A stretch of 64,000 nucleotides of DNA. Source: Nocardioides sp. TRM66260-LWL (GTDB lineage: Bacteria; Actinomycetota; Actinomycetes; Propionibacteriales; Nocardioidaceae). A program made the position numbers and the translations under genes. This document shows positions 30,931-39,492 of this stretch, in pieces; positions within the stretch are counted from its first letter, which is position 1; each line of letters opens with the position of its first letter. The DNA lies in the NCBI RefSeq assembly GCF_020075545.1, contig NZ_JAIQZK010000004.1, positions 1-64,000 of the forward strand, in the 5' to 3' direction. Below the pieces are notes generated by a model, which saw nothing but the letters and a program-made list of their open reading frames with translations, made no database searches and had not been told where the DNA came from.

Positions 30931-32040
30931 CTAGAGACCGGCGGCCACCGCCGGGGCCAGCTCGGTGCGTCCGCGGCGGGCCCGCGCGGCGCTCACCGTC
31001 ACCGCGCCGACGCTGCCGAGCACCGCCCAGGCCGCGAGCACCAGCAGGGGCCGGACGATCGCGTGCCCGTCGAAGTAGAGGAGCCCGCGCAGCAGGTCGA
31101 CGCCGGCGCCGTTCACCAGCCACGGCCCGACCGCGCCGAGCGGCGTCGGGAGGAAGTCGTAGGGCACCGCGCCGCCGGCGGTCGGGTTGCCGAGCACGAC
31201 GAAGAGCAGGATCACCAGGCCGGTGCCGGCGGTGCCCAGCAGCGCCTGCAGGGTCACCGCGACGGAGGCGACCGCGTAGCCCACGAGCGCGCAGGCGAGC
31301 GTCGCGGCGAGCAGGTGACCCTCGAGGAGGCCGAAGGACAGGCGGGCGAGCGCCACGACCGCCACCGCGGAGACCAGCGCGTACGCCGCCATGCCCCCGA
31401 GCCGCTCCAGGGCCAGGCGTCCGCGGGCGGCCGCCGGGGTTGCCAGCAGGCTGAGGACGGTGACGCCGAGGTAGCCGCCGAAGGCCATGACCAGCACGAG
31501 GTAGAAGGGCGCGGTGCCGCGACTGTCGGCCTGCGGCAGCGGCGCGACGTCGACGACGTCCAGCCGCCGGCCCTCGCGCGACTCCGCGTCGCCGACCTGC
31601 TGCCGGATCAGCTGGGCCTGGGCGACGCCGGCTGCGCTGGCCACGTAGAGCCGGTCGGTCGTGTCCGAGCCGCCCCCGCCCAGCACGAGCGCGCCCGCGG
31701 CGTCCCGGTCGACCTCGACCGCGGCCCGCGCCGAGGCTGGATCGGCCGCCACGCGCACCTCGACGGCGTCGCCGCCCTCCCGCTCCAGCCCCGCGGCCGC
31801 CTGCCGGGCCGCGCCGGCGCCGCCGCCGCCCGTCGTGGCCGCCACCGAGATCGGCACCTCGTGCGGCGAGGGGTCGTGGAACGCACCCAGGTAGCTCAGC
31901 GCGAAGAGCACCTGGAGCACCACGACCGCGACGAGCGCGCCGACGATCACCCGCCGCGGCGGACGCTCCGGCGGCACGTCGGCGCGGTGCGAGTGGGCTG
32001 CGGGGGCCGAGGAAGCCGCGGGGCGGGACGCGTCGCTCAC
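30931..32040 (-). CDS. YhgE/Pip-like ABC-2-type membrane protein
   Basis: A 369-residue protein starting at GTG 32040. It has an N-terminal membrane segment (RRVIVGALVAVVVLQVLFAL), then an extracytoplasmic domain of about 130 residues, then five or six membrane segments (YLVLVMAFGGYLGVTVLSLL to LVLAAWAVLGSVGAVTVSAA). The layout is that of DUF3533 / YhgE-Pip proteins related to ABC-2 permeases. No ATPase is adjacent. Substrate unknown. Confidence 0.75.
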   Translation of the reverse strand: MSDASRPAASSAPAAHSHRADVPPERPPRRVIVGALVAVVVLQVLFALSYLGAFHDPSPHEVPISVAATTGGGGAGAARQAAAGLEREGGDAVEVRVAADPASARAAVEVDRDAAGALVLGGGGSDTTDRLYVASAAGVAQAQLIRQQVGDAESREGRRLDVVDVAPLPQADSRGTAPFYLVLVMAFGGYLGVTVLSLLATPAAARGRLALERLGGMAAYALVSAVAVVALARLSFGLLEGHLLAATLACALVGYAVASVAVTLQALLGTAGTGLVILLFVVLGNPTAGGAVPYDFLPTPLGAVGPWLVNGAGVDLLRGLLYFDGHAIVRPLLVLAAWAVLGSVGAVTVSAARARRGRTELAPAVAAGL

Positions 32041-32141
32041 GGGGGCCAGTGTCGCGGCCGCGCGGCCGGCGTTCCACACCCCCGCGGGCTGACCCGTCCG
32101 GTCCTCCACCGACCCGTCCGCGAGACGATCGGTTCCGAAAC

Positions 32142-32160
32142 ACCTAGGAAGAACCTAGGA
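32142..32160. promoter_or_regulatory. Direct repeat ACCTAGGA upstream of the tup operon
   Basis: ACCTAGGA occurs at 32142-32149 and 32153-32160, 11 bases apart, about one helical turn, each containing the palindrome CCTAGG. It lies 37 bases before the binding-protein start. A related ACCTAGCC precedes the MerR-TOBE gene (37536-37543). A regulator site is plausible. Confidence 0.55.
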
Positions 32161-32196
32161 TCCAGATCCATCCCCAGCGGTCTCGGAGGACCCCTC

Positions 32197-33582
32197 ATGC
32201 CCCGTCCCATCCCCCGTCGCGTGCGACGCTCCCTCGTCGCCGCGACCGCGCTCGGCCTCGCCGCCGCAGCCGCGCTCGGGCCCCTCGGCGCCTCCGGACC
32301 GGCGAGCGCGGCCGACCGCACGCCGTTCGTGCTGGTCGGCACCAGCGACGTCTTCGACTCCGGTCTCGTGCAGAACGTGCTCGAGCCGGGCTTCGAGCAG
32401 GCCTATCCGCAGTACGACCTGCAGTACGTCAGCAAGGGCACGGGCGCGGCCATCGCGTTCGCCCGCGCCGGCACCGCCGACGCGATGATCGTCCACGCCG
32501 CCAGCCTGGAGAACCAGTTCGTCGGCGACGGCTACTCGCTGGAGCGCTACGGCCGGGCGACGTTCTGGGGCGACTACGTGCTCCTCGGCCCGCAGGACGA
32601 CCCCGCCGGCGTGCTCGACGGCGCGCCGCGCGACATCGCCACCGCGTTCGAGAGGATCGCCGCGGCCGGCGCGCAGGGCAAGGCGAACTTCGTCTCCCGC
32701 GGCGGCACCCCCGGCACCACCGTGCAGGAGCACGCGATCTGGGCGCTGACCTCCCCCGGCGAGAGCCTCACCACCTGCACCGTCAGCGCGAAGGACGGCG
32801 GCGGCTCCTCGCCGAGCACCGCGTCGGGCGCCTGCTCGAACCCGATCTCGTACCCGTCCTGGTACCACGCGACCGGCCTGACCCAGGGTCCGAACGTGCT
32901 CAACGGCTCGGTGTGCAACTACGACGGCGGCGGGTGCTACGTGTTCACCGACCGCGGCACCTTCGCCTACCTCCAGTCCACCGGCCAGGCGCAGAACCTG
33001 CAGATCGTCACGCGAGACAACTCCCCCGACGCGCGGGGCGGCCAGCCGCTGCTCGTCAACTCCTTCCACGCCTACGCCGTCAACCCGGCGAAGTTCGCCG
33101 ACACCCCGAACGTCTCGCTCAACACCCCGGCGGCGCGCGCGTTCCTCGACTGGGTCACCAGCAGCGACGTGCAGACCCGCATCGGCGGCTACCTCGCCGA
33201 CCGGGGCGCCCCGTTCCTCCCGTCGGCCGCGCCGCGCATCACCGGCGCGCCGACCCGCAAGATCGTCGACCGCGGCGCGTCGGTGGGCCTGCGCGGCACG
33301 CTCGCCAACGTGGTGCCCGGCACCCCCGTGCTCGCCGGGGTCAAGGTGCGCATCTACGCGGTGAAGCCGGACGAGATCCCGGCCCGGCCGCGCGCCGTCG
33401 GCACGGCGACCACGAACCGGCTCGGCCAGTGGTCGTTCGCCGTCCGCCCGAGCGCGACGACCTTCTACCTGGCCGGCACGCTGCGGCTGAACGAGATCGT
33501 CGACGAGCGGCTCGACCCGCCGTTCGGCGACATCCTGGTCGGCGGCTCGAAGCGGCTCGGCACCGTCAAGGTCCGGCGCTGA
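32197..33582 (+). CDS. tupA: Tungstate/molybdate-type substrate-binding protein
   Basis: A 461-residue secreted protein. The signal peptide is MPRPIPRRVRRSLVAATALG followed by a hydrophobic run and ASA before ADRTPF. The TupA-like motifs are LVGTSDVFDSGLVQNVLEPG, KGTGAAIAFARAGTADAMIV, HAASLENQFV and NFVSRGGTPGTTVQEHAIWA. It is longer than the usual roughly 270 residues: an insert with Cys (CTVSAKDGGGSSPS, CNYDGGGCYVF) and a C-terminal beta domain (about 360-461). A CGGAGGA site precedes ATG 32197. Tungstate versus molybdate cannot be decided from sequence. It heads a seven-gene operon. Confidence 0.85.
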   Translation: MPRPIPRRVRRSLVAATALGLAAAAALGPLGASGPASAADRTPFVLVGTSDVFDSGLVQNVLEPGFEQAYPQYDLQYVSKGTGAAIAFARAGTADAMIVHAASLENQFVGDGYSLERYGRATFWGDYVLLGPQDDPAGVLDGAPRDIATAFERIAAAGAQGKANFVSRGGTPGTTVQEHAIWALTSPGESLTTCTVSAKDGGGSSPSTASGACSNPISYPSWYHATGLTQGPNVLNGSVCNYDGGGCYVFTDRGTFAYLQSTGQAQNLQIVTRDNSPDARGGQPLLVNSFHAYAVNPAKFADTPNVSLNTPAARAFLDWVTSSDVQTRIGGYLADRGAPFLPSAAPRITGAPTRKIVDRGASVGLRGTLANVVPGTPVLAGVKVRIYAVKPDEIPARPRAVGTATTNRLGQWSFAVRPSATTFYLAGTLRLNEIVDERLDPPFGDILVGGSKRLGTVKVRR

Positions 33583-34919
33583 GCCGCACGGCGGTCCGGC
33601 TCGCCGCCGCGCTCCTCGGCGCGGCGGCGGGCCTCCCGCCGACCCTCGTCGTCGCCCACGCGGCGCAGGCGGCCGAGCCGGCCGGCGTGCGGATCGAGGT
33701 CGTCACGGGCGCGGGCACCGTCGTCGCCACCCGCACCGTCACCGCCGACCAGCTCTACTGCGCGCCCTCGTGCGAGGTGCGCGGCGCCTACGCACTGCGG
33801 ACCCCGTCCGGCGACGCCTCGACCACCGACCAGGCGCAGTGGACGAGCATCGCGACCCTGATCCGCGACGCCGGCGCCGATCCCGCCCGCGTCACCTACG
33901 CCGAGGTGCTCGACGCGACCGGGGTGAGCCACCCGGTCGACGGCGCGCGTCTGCTGCCGGCCGACGGCGACCCCGCCGGGGGACCCGACCGGGTGCCGGC
34001 GGTCGCGACCAGCGGCTCCTCGGTGGCCTACGTGCGGCCCCTCCAGGGCGCGGACGACGCCAACCTCACCGCCGACCCCGACGCCAACGGCTACTTCCAG
34101 ACCAGCCCCGCGCAGGGGCAGACCCTCGTCGTGCGCGCGCACCTCACCGGGCGCTGGCTCCGGCCGGCCGTCACGGTCACGCCCACCGCCCCCGGCACGC
34201 GCCGGACGCTCGCCGCGACCCTCGCCGACCCGCCTCCCGGCCTCGCCTACGCCTGGGACCTCGGCGACGGCGCCCGGGCGTCCGGACCCCGGGTCGCCCA
34301 CACGTGGACCGCTCGCCGGGCGCCGTACGTCGTGACCCTCGTCGCCACCGCGCCCGACGGCTCCTGGGGCCGCGCCCTCGCGGTGGTCGCCACCGGCGCG
34401 ACGCCCACGCCCAGCCCCAGCCCCACGCCCACTGCGTCGCCGGGACCCGGGCCGTCGCGCGAGCCATCGCGAGGGCCGGGACGCGCCGGACCCGCCGGGC
34501 CGCAGCCCTCGGCGGCGCCCGGGCCGGGCACGGCCGGCCGTCCCGGGGACGCCGCACCGGGCGCCACGAGCGGCGCGACGAGTGGCCCGGTCGCCCCGAC
34601 CGCGCCGTCAGCGCCCTCCCTCAGCGCACGCCCGTCCGCCTCGTCGACCCCCGCCCCGACGACGCCGGCCGGCGAGCCCGTCACCGGCCTGCTCCTCGCG
34701 GCCGAGCCGCGGGCCGGCGGCCTCACCCTCCCGACGCCGCCCCGTGGCTCGGCGGCCGACGTCGCGCAGCCCGGGGCGGCCGCGGACGGTCGCCTGCACC
34801 TGCCCGGCTGGGCGCTGGTGATCGGCCTGGTCGCCCTGCTCTACGGTGGCGCCCTGGCGCGCGAGCTGCGCGCCGGACGCGGCGGCCGCATCGGCCGCAC
34901 GGGGCGCGGGGAGGCCTGA
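33579..34919 (+). CDS. Secreted, membrane-anchored PKD-like protein of the tup operon
   Basis: A 446-residue surface protein: signal peptide (SRTAVRLAAALLGAAAGLPP, then AQAAEP), an extracellular domain, a PKD-like repeat around residues 195-270 (YAWDLGDGARASGPRVAHTW), a Pro/Ser/Thr/Gly-rich stalk (ATPTPSPSPTPTASPGPGPS onward) and a C-terminal membrane helix (LHLPGWALVIGLVALLYGGA). No ATG, GTG or TTG lies before the signal peptide in this frame. A CTG at 33579 overlaps the tupA stop as CTGA, with AAGG upstream, so a rare CTG start is likely. It probably stands beside the MotA/TolQ-like complex encoded next. Confidence 0.75.
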   Translation: MSRTAVRLAAALLGAAAGLPPTLVVAHAAQAAEPAGVRIEVVTGAGTVVATRTVTADQLYCAPSCEVRGAYALRTPSGDASTTDQAQWTSIATLIRDAGADPARVTYAEVLDATGVSHPVDGARLLPADGDPAGGPDRVPAVATSGSSVAYVRPLQGADDANLTADPDANGYFQTSPAQGQTLVVRAHLTGRWLRPAVTVTPTAPGTRRTLAATLADPPPGLAYAWDLGDGARASGPRVAHTWTARRAPYVVTLVATAPDGSWGRALAVVATGATPTPSPSPTPTASPGPGPSREPSRGPGRAGPAGPQPSAAPGPGTAGRPGDAAPGATSGATSGPVAPTAPSAPSLSARPSASSTPAPTTPAGEPVTGLLLAAEPRAGGLTLPTPPRGSAADVAQPGAAADGRLHLPGWALVIGLVALLYGGALARELRAGRGGRIGRTGRGEA

Positions 34920-35551
34920 TGGAGCGGATCTACGACGCGGTGTTCGCCGTGTCGGCCGCCCTGGAAGGGCCGGTCGTGCTCGCGTCCCTGCTCGCGCTCC
35001 TCGCGGTCGTGGCCGAGGCCGGCGTGTTCACCGCGGAGGTCGTGCGCCGGCGCGGCCGCTCGCTCGAACGGCTCGAGACCGCTGGCACGGCCGCCCGCGA
35101 GGCGCTGGCCGACGGCGACCTCCCCGCCGCCCAGCGCGCGGCGGCCGACGTCGGGCACGGCGAGGCGATGGTCGAGGCCGCCCGGGCCCTGGTCGAGGTG
35201 AGCGCCCGGCCCCAGCCGGACGCCGGCGTCGCCAAGCGCCTGGCCGACTTCGACGTCCGCTGCGAGCGGCGGCTGGCGCGCACCCGGCTGCTCGTCCGGC
35301 TCGGCCCGGCGCTGGGCCTGATGGGCACCCTGATCCCGCTCTCCCCCGCGTTGGAGGGCCTGGCCCGCGGCGACGTCGCGACCCTGGCCGACAACCTGCG
35401 GGTGGCCTTCTCGATCACCGTGCTCGGCCTGCTGGTCGGCGCGGGCGCCTTCGCGCTCTCCCTCGTGCGCGAGCGGCTCTACGGCCAGGACTTCTCCGAC
35501 CTGGAGTACCTCGCGGCGCTGCTCACCGAGCCGGGCTCGGGGCCGTCATGA
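34919..35551 (+). CDS. MotA/TolQ/ExbB-like proton-channel protein
   Basis: A 210-residue protein with three membrane segments: VVLASLLALLAVVAEAGVFT, LVRLGPALGLMGTLIPLSPA and NLRVAFSITVLGLLVGAGAF. The middle one carries the family's GLMGTLIPL signature; GLMGT-type residues line the proton path in ExbB/TolQ. ATG 34919 overlaps the preceding stop. It is paired with the DUF2149 gene immediately downstream. Such channels convert proton flow into movement of an attached protein. In this operon the likely client is the surface protein or the ABC importer, but this is inferred. Confidence 0.82.
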   Translation: MERIYDAVFAVSAALEGPVVLASLLALLAVVAEAGVFTAEVVRRRGRSLERLETAGTAAREALADGDLPAAQRAAADVGHGEAMVEAARALVEVSARPQPDAGVAKRLADFDVRCERRLARTRLLVRLGPALGLMGTLIPLSPALEGLARGDVATLADNLRVAFSITVLGLLVGAGAFALSLVRERLYGQDFSDLEYLAALLTEPGSGPS

Positions 35552-35871
35552 CCTCGGTCTCCCGCCGCGCGCACCGGCGTCACGACCGGGCCGGCGACCC
35601 GCTCGACGGGCTGGTCAACCTCTTCGACCTCGGCATCGTCCTGGCCGTGGGCTTCCTGCTCGCCGCGCTCTCGTCGATGTCGCTCACCGACGCGCTGCGA
35701 CCCGCGGGCGCCCGGCAGCAGCCGCAGGTCGTCGTCCCGTCCGACGCCGCGGTGCAGGACGTGCCGTCCGACGGCGGACGGGTCGTGGGCCGCGGCCAGC
35801 GGGTCGGCGAGGTCTACCGGCTCGCGGACGGCCGGCTGGTGTACGTCGTGCCGCGGGAGGCGAGGCCGTGA
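35548..35871 (+). CDS. DUF2149 protein, ExbD-like partner
   Basis: A 107-residue protein with one N-terminal membrane segment preceded by DPLDGLVNLFDLGIVLAVGF. An extracytoplasmic tail ends VGEVYRLADGRLVYVVPREA. DUF2149 proteins occur beside MotA/TolQ-like genes, notably in methanogens as I recall, and have the single-pass layout of ExbD/TolR. Asp31 at the start of the membrane helix (NLFDLGIVL) is placed like the proton-carrying Asp of ExbD. The start overlaps the previous gene as ATGA and the stop overlaps tupB as GTGA. Confidence 0.8.
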   Translation: MTSVSRRAHRRHDRAGDPLDGLVNLFDLGIVLAVGFLLAALSSMSLTDALRPAGARQQPQVVVPSDAAVQDVPSDGGRVVGRGQRVGEVYRLADGRLVYVVPREARP

Positions 35872-36580
35872 GGTTCTTCCTCGACGGCCTCGCGGAGGCG
35901 TGGCGGATCATCGTCGGCGGCGAGCCGTGGCTGTGGCAGCTGGTGGGCGTCACGCTGCAGGTGGCGCTGATCAGCACGGCGGTGGCCCTCGTGCTCGGAC
36001 TGCCCGTGGCCCTGCTGCTCGGGCTCGGACGCTTCCGCGGCCGCGGCGTCCTGATGACCCTGGCCAACGCGGGCCTGGGCCTGCCCCCCGTGCTGGTGGG
36101 CCTGGTGCTCGCGCTGCTGATGTTCCCTGCGGCGCCGCTCGGCCGGTTCCAGCTGCTGTTCACGCTGAAGGGCGTGCTGATCGCCCAGACCCTGCTGGCC
36201 CTGCCAGTGATCGTCGCGCTGGGCGCGGCCGCGCTCCGCGAGGTGCCCGCGGGCCTGCTCGACCAGGCCCGCGCGCTGCACGCCGGACGCTGGCAGGTGG
36301 GCCGCCTGGCCGTGCGGGAGGCCCGCACCGGCCTGCTGGCGGCGATCATCGCCGCCGTCGGCTCCGGGCTCTCCGAGGTCGGCGCGGTCGTGCTCGTCGG
36401 CGGCAACATCGAGGGCGTCGACCAGACCCTCGCCAGCGCCGCGCTGCAGCGGGTCGAGGCCGCGCGGTTCTCCGAGGGCCTGGCCATCGGCATCGTGCTG
36501 CTGGGCCTCATCCTCGTCATCACCGCGCTGCTCACCCTCGTGCAGTCGGGTCGCGCGCTGCGCCGCGTCGGGACGTCGTC

Positions 36581-36584
<4 letters not shown>
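35868..36584 (+). CDS. tupB: Tungstate/molybdate-type ABC permease
   Basis: A 238-residue permease with about six membrane segments starting at GTG 35868. It has the TupB-type layout, with the EAA-like loop LLDQARALHAGRWQVGRLAV facing the ATPase, and AAVGSGLSEVGAVVLVGGNI as a conserved C-terminal stretch. It overlaps the DUF2149 gene upstream and the ATPase gene downstream, so stoichiometry is probably set by coupling. Confidence 0.9.
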
Positions 36585-37546
<962 letters not shown>

Positions 37547-37551
37547 GCGTC

Positions 37552-37938
37552 ATGACCCTCCTGCGCATCGGCGAGGTCGCCTCCGCCCTGGGCGTCAGCG
37601 TCGACACGCTGCGCCGCTGGGAGGCCGAGGGCCGGGTCGCCTTCGAGCGACGCAACGGCCAGCGCGTGCTCGACGCCGCCGCGCTGCCCGGGCTCACCGC
37701 CGCGCTGGCCTCCCGCAACCGCTCCTCCAGCGCCCGCAACCGCTTCACCGGCGTGGTCACCGCGGTGCGCACCGACGCGATCATGGCCCAGGTCGAGCTC
37801 GCCTGCGGCGACTACCGCGTCGTCTCGCTGATGAGCGCCGAGGCCGTCGCCGAGCTCGGGCTCGAGGTCGGCAAGCCCGCCACCGCCGTCGTCAAGGCCA
37901 CCAACGTGGTGGTCGAGGTGGAGGGGGTCAGCGGGTAG
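37552..37938 (+). CDS. MerR-type HTH plus TOBE oxyanion-binding regulator
   Basis: A 128-residue protein. Residues 4-50 are a MerR-like helix-turn-helix (RIGEVASALGVSVDTLRRWE). Residues 60-126 are a TOBE/Mop domain (RNRFTGVVTAVRTDAIMAQV, MSAEAVAELGLEVGKPATAV, VKATNVVVEV), which binds molybdate or tungstate in ModE and molbindins. It is likely the sensor for the operon. TAGCCT (37539-37544) seven bases before ATG 37552 predicts its own leaderless promoter inside the ATPase gene's end. Confidence 0.88.
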   Translation: MTLLRIGEVASALGVSVDTLRRWEAEGRVAFERRNGQRVLDAAALPGLTAALASRNRSSSARNRFTGVVTAVRTDAIMAQVELACGDYRVVSLMSAEAVAELGLEVGKPATAVVKATNVVVEVEGVSG

Positions 37939-37950
37939 GGCTGGCGCCGT

Positions 37951-38016
37951 CGGTTTCCCCGGTCGACCGGGGAAACCGATCGATGAGGGGCGAAGTTTCG
38001 CCTGTCATCGATCGGT
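37951..38016. repeat. Two interlocking large palindromes
   Basis: A perfect 28-base palindrome (37951-37978, CGGTTTCCCCGGTC and its complement) overlaps a second structure. In that structure ACCGATCGATGA (37975-37986) pairs with 38005-38016, enclosing GGCGAA-GT-TTCGCC (37989-38002). The two compete for the shared ACCG at 37975-37978. They lie between convergent genes and could terminate transcription from both sides. No gene is seen in 37939-38080. Confidence 0.88.
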
Positions 38017-38080
38017 TCTGCCCGTCCTGATCCCTCCCGACCCGCCGAGGTCGACCCCGCGGGTCGTCCGGGACGACGCC

Positions 38081-38473
38081 TCAGGGCAGGTCGCCGGTGA
38101 GGAACTGGGCGGTGCCGCCGCCGAAGGACCAGTCGGCGGGCCCGTTCTCGACGATGCTCACCATCAGGTCGCTGGACGCCACCCCGCAGCGCTCCTCGAG
38201 CACCTCGGCGAGCCGACGGTAGAAGTCCTGCTTGGCGGGCTCGGTGCGCTGCCGGCTCGTCACCCGGATCATCACCACGCGGTCGGTGCGCTCGAAGCCC
38301 AGCCCGGTGTCGAGCAGGACGAGCTCGCCCGGGTCGTGCTGGGTCAGCACCTGGTAGCGGTCGGTGTCGGGCACCTCGAACGCGGCGACCATCGCCTCGT
38401 GCACCGCGTCGAGCAGCGTGCGCAGCTCCTCGGGGCTGCGTCCGCGGACGACGTCGACGGCGATGAGCGGCAT
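38081..38473 (-). CDS. Tautomerase-family protein
   Basis: A 130-residue protein starting at ATG 38473 with GGAGG upstream. It begins MPLIAVDVVRGRSPEELRTL, so Pro1 after Met removal is the expected catalytic base of the 4-oxalocrotonate tautomerase superfamily. RYQVLTQHDPGELVLLDTGL and VENGPADWSFGGGTAQFLTG resemble the fused-length, MSAD-like branch. Substrate unknown. It is a single-gene unit. Confidence 0.88.
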   Translation of the reverse strand: MPLIAVDVVRGRSPEELRTLLDAVHEAMVAAFEVPDTDRYQVLTQHDPGELVLLDTGLGFERTDRVVMIRVTSRQRTEPAKQDFYRRLAEVLEERCGVASSDLMVSIVENGPADWSFGGGTAQFLTGDLP

Positions 38474-38636
38474 GGAGACCTCCGGGGATGCGGGACGGAC
38501 GCCCTCGACGCTAGGTCGCGCGCCTGTCCGCCCCCTCACCCTCAGGGCGGGCGGGGCGGGACCCTCGGGCATGATGGCGCTCGCCCATCCCCTGCCGGGT
38601 CGACTCGACGGCCCGCACGCCTCGGAGGACTCCCGC

Positions 38637-39119
38637 ATGAGCAAGCGCATCCGTCACGAGCTCACCTACGACGCCCCGCTGGCCGACGTCGCCGCGATGC
38701 TCGCCGACCCCGCCTTCCGCGAGCGGGTCTGCGCCTTCCAGGGCGTCACCCGTCAGACCGTCGCGATCGACGGCTCGGGCGCGGGCATGACCGTGAGCAT
38801 CGACCAGGTGCAGCCCGCGAAGGGCATCCCGGCGTTCGCCACCAAGTTCGTCGGCGACGAGGTCAACATCGTCCAGCAGGAGACCTGGAGCACGGTCGAC
38901 CGCGCCGCGCTCACCGTCACCATCCCCGGCAAGCCGGGCGAGATGGAGGGCACCGTCACCCTCACCGAGGCCGGCGGGGTCACCACCGAGGTCGTCGACC
39001 TCGAGATCAAGGTGCGCATCCCGCTCGTCGGCTCGAAGATCGAGGGCCTGATCGGCGACCTGCTCACCAAGGCGCTGCGCGCCGAGAACAAGGTCGGTCG
39101 GGAGTACCTCGCCGGCTGA
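38637..39119 (+). CDS. DUF2505 family protein
   Basis: A 160-residue protein of the DUF2505 family, which has a START/SRPBCC-like lipid-binding fold: RIRHELTYDAPLADVAAMLA at the N-terminus, NIVQQETWSTVDRAALTVTI in the middle, and VRIPLVGSKIEGLIGDLLTK near the end. ATG 38637 has GGAGGA upstream. A hydrophobic-ligand role is inferred from the fold; no ligand is known. The gene stands alone. Confidence 0.85.
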   Translation: MSKRIRHELTYDAPLADVAAMLADPAFRERVCAFQGVTRQTVAIDGSGAGMTVSIDQVQPAKGIPAFATKFVGDEVNIVQQETWSTVDRAALTVTIPGKPGEMEGTVTLTEAGGVTTEVVDLEIKVRIPLVGSKIEGLIGDLLTKALRAENKVGREYLAG

Positions 39120-39150
39120 CGCAGGGCCCGGACGGCCCTCGGCTGGCGAC

Positions 39151-39492
39151 TCAGTCCGCGAGGCCGAGGAGGTCGCCGACCTCCTGGGTGGCGTACCACG
39201 CGAGGTCGTCGTCGGCCTCCGCGCCGGGCTCGACGTCGACGTGCACGCTCGCGACGTGCCGCCAGGGCGCGGCCAGGCCCACGGTCGGGACGTCGACGGC
39301 CAGCACCACCCGACGCGGGTCGTCGCTCCCCGCGGCCCGCTCGGCGGAGGCGACCGCGGCGTCGAGCAGCGCGTCGTACTCCGCCTCCTCGGAGGTGTCG
39401 GAGGCGGTGACGGCCTCGGTGGTCGGCACCTCCCCCGCGGCGTGGAACCGCGCGAGCTCGGCGTAGGTGGCCGGCACGTACGCGCGGGTCAC
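39151..39492 (-). CDS. DUF6912-like hypothetical protein
   Basis: A 113-residue protein starting at GTG 39492 in overlap with the acyltransferase stop. It begins VTRAYVPATYAELARFHAAG and continues TTEAVTASDTSEEAEYDALL and RVVLAVDVPTVGLAAPWRHV. I recall this as a small actinobacterial family named DUF6912. Function unknown; coupling suggests co-expression with the acyltransferase. Confidence 0.75.
   Translation of the reverse strand: MTRAYVPATYAELARFHAAGEVPTTEAVTASDTSEEAEYDALLDAAVASAERAAGSDDPRRVVLAVDVPTVGLAAPWRHVASVHVDVEPGAEADDDLAWYATQEVGDLLGLAD

Noticed and set aside
32041..32196. Molybdenum-cofactor riboswitch before the tupA-like gene
   Set aside because: I could not find the conserved stems; only the ACCTAGGA direct repeat stands out.
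30901..33582. Very long 893-residue start for the TupA-like protein
   Set aside because: The upstream part is antisense to the membrane protein at 30931-32040. A signal peptide and a ribosome site fix the start at 32197.
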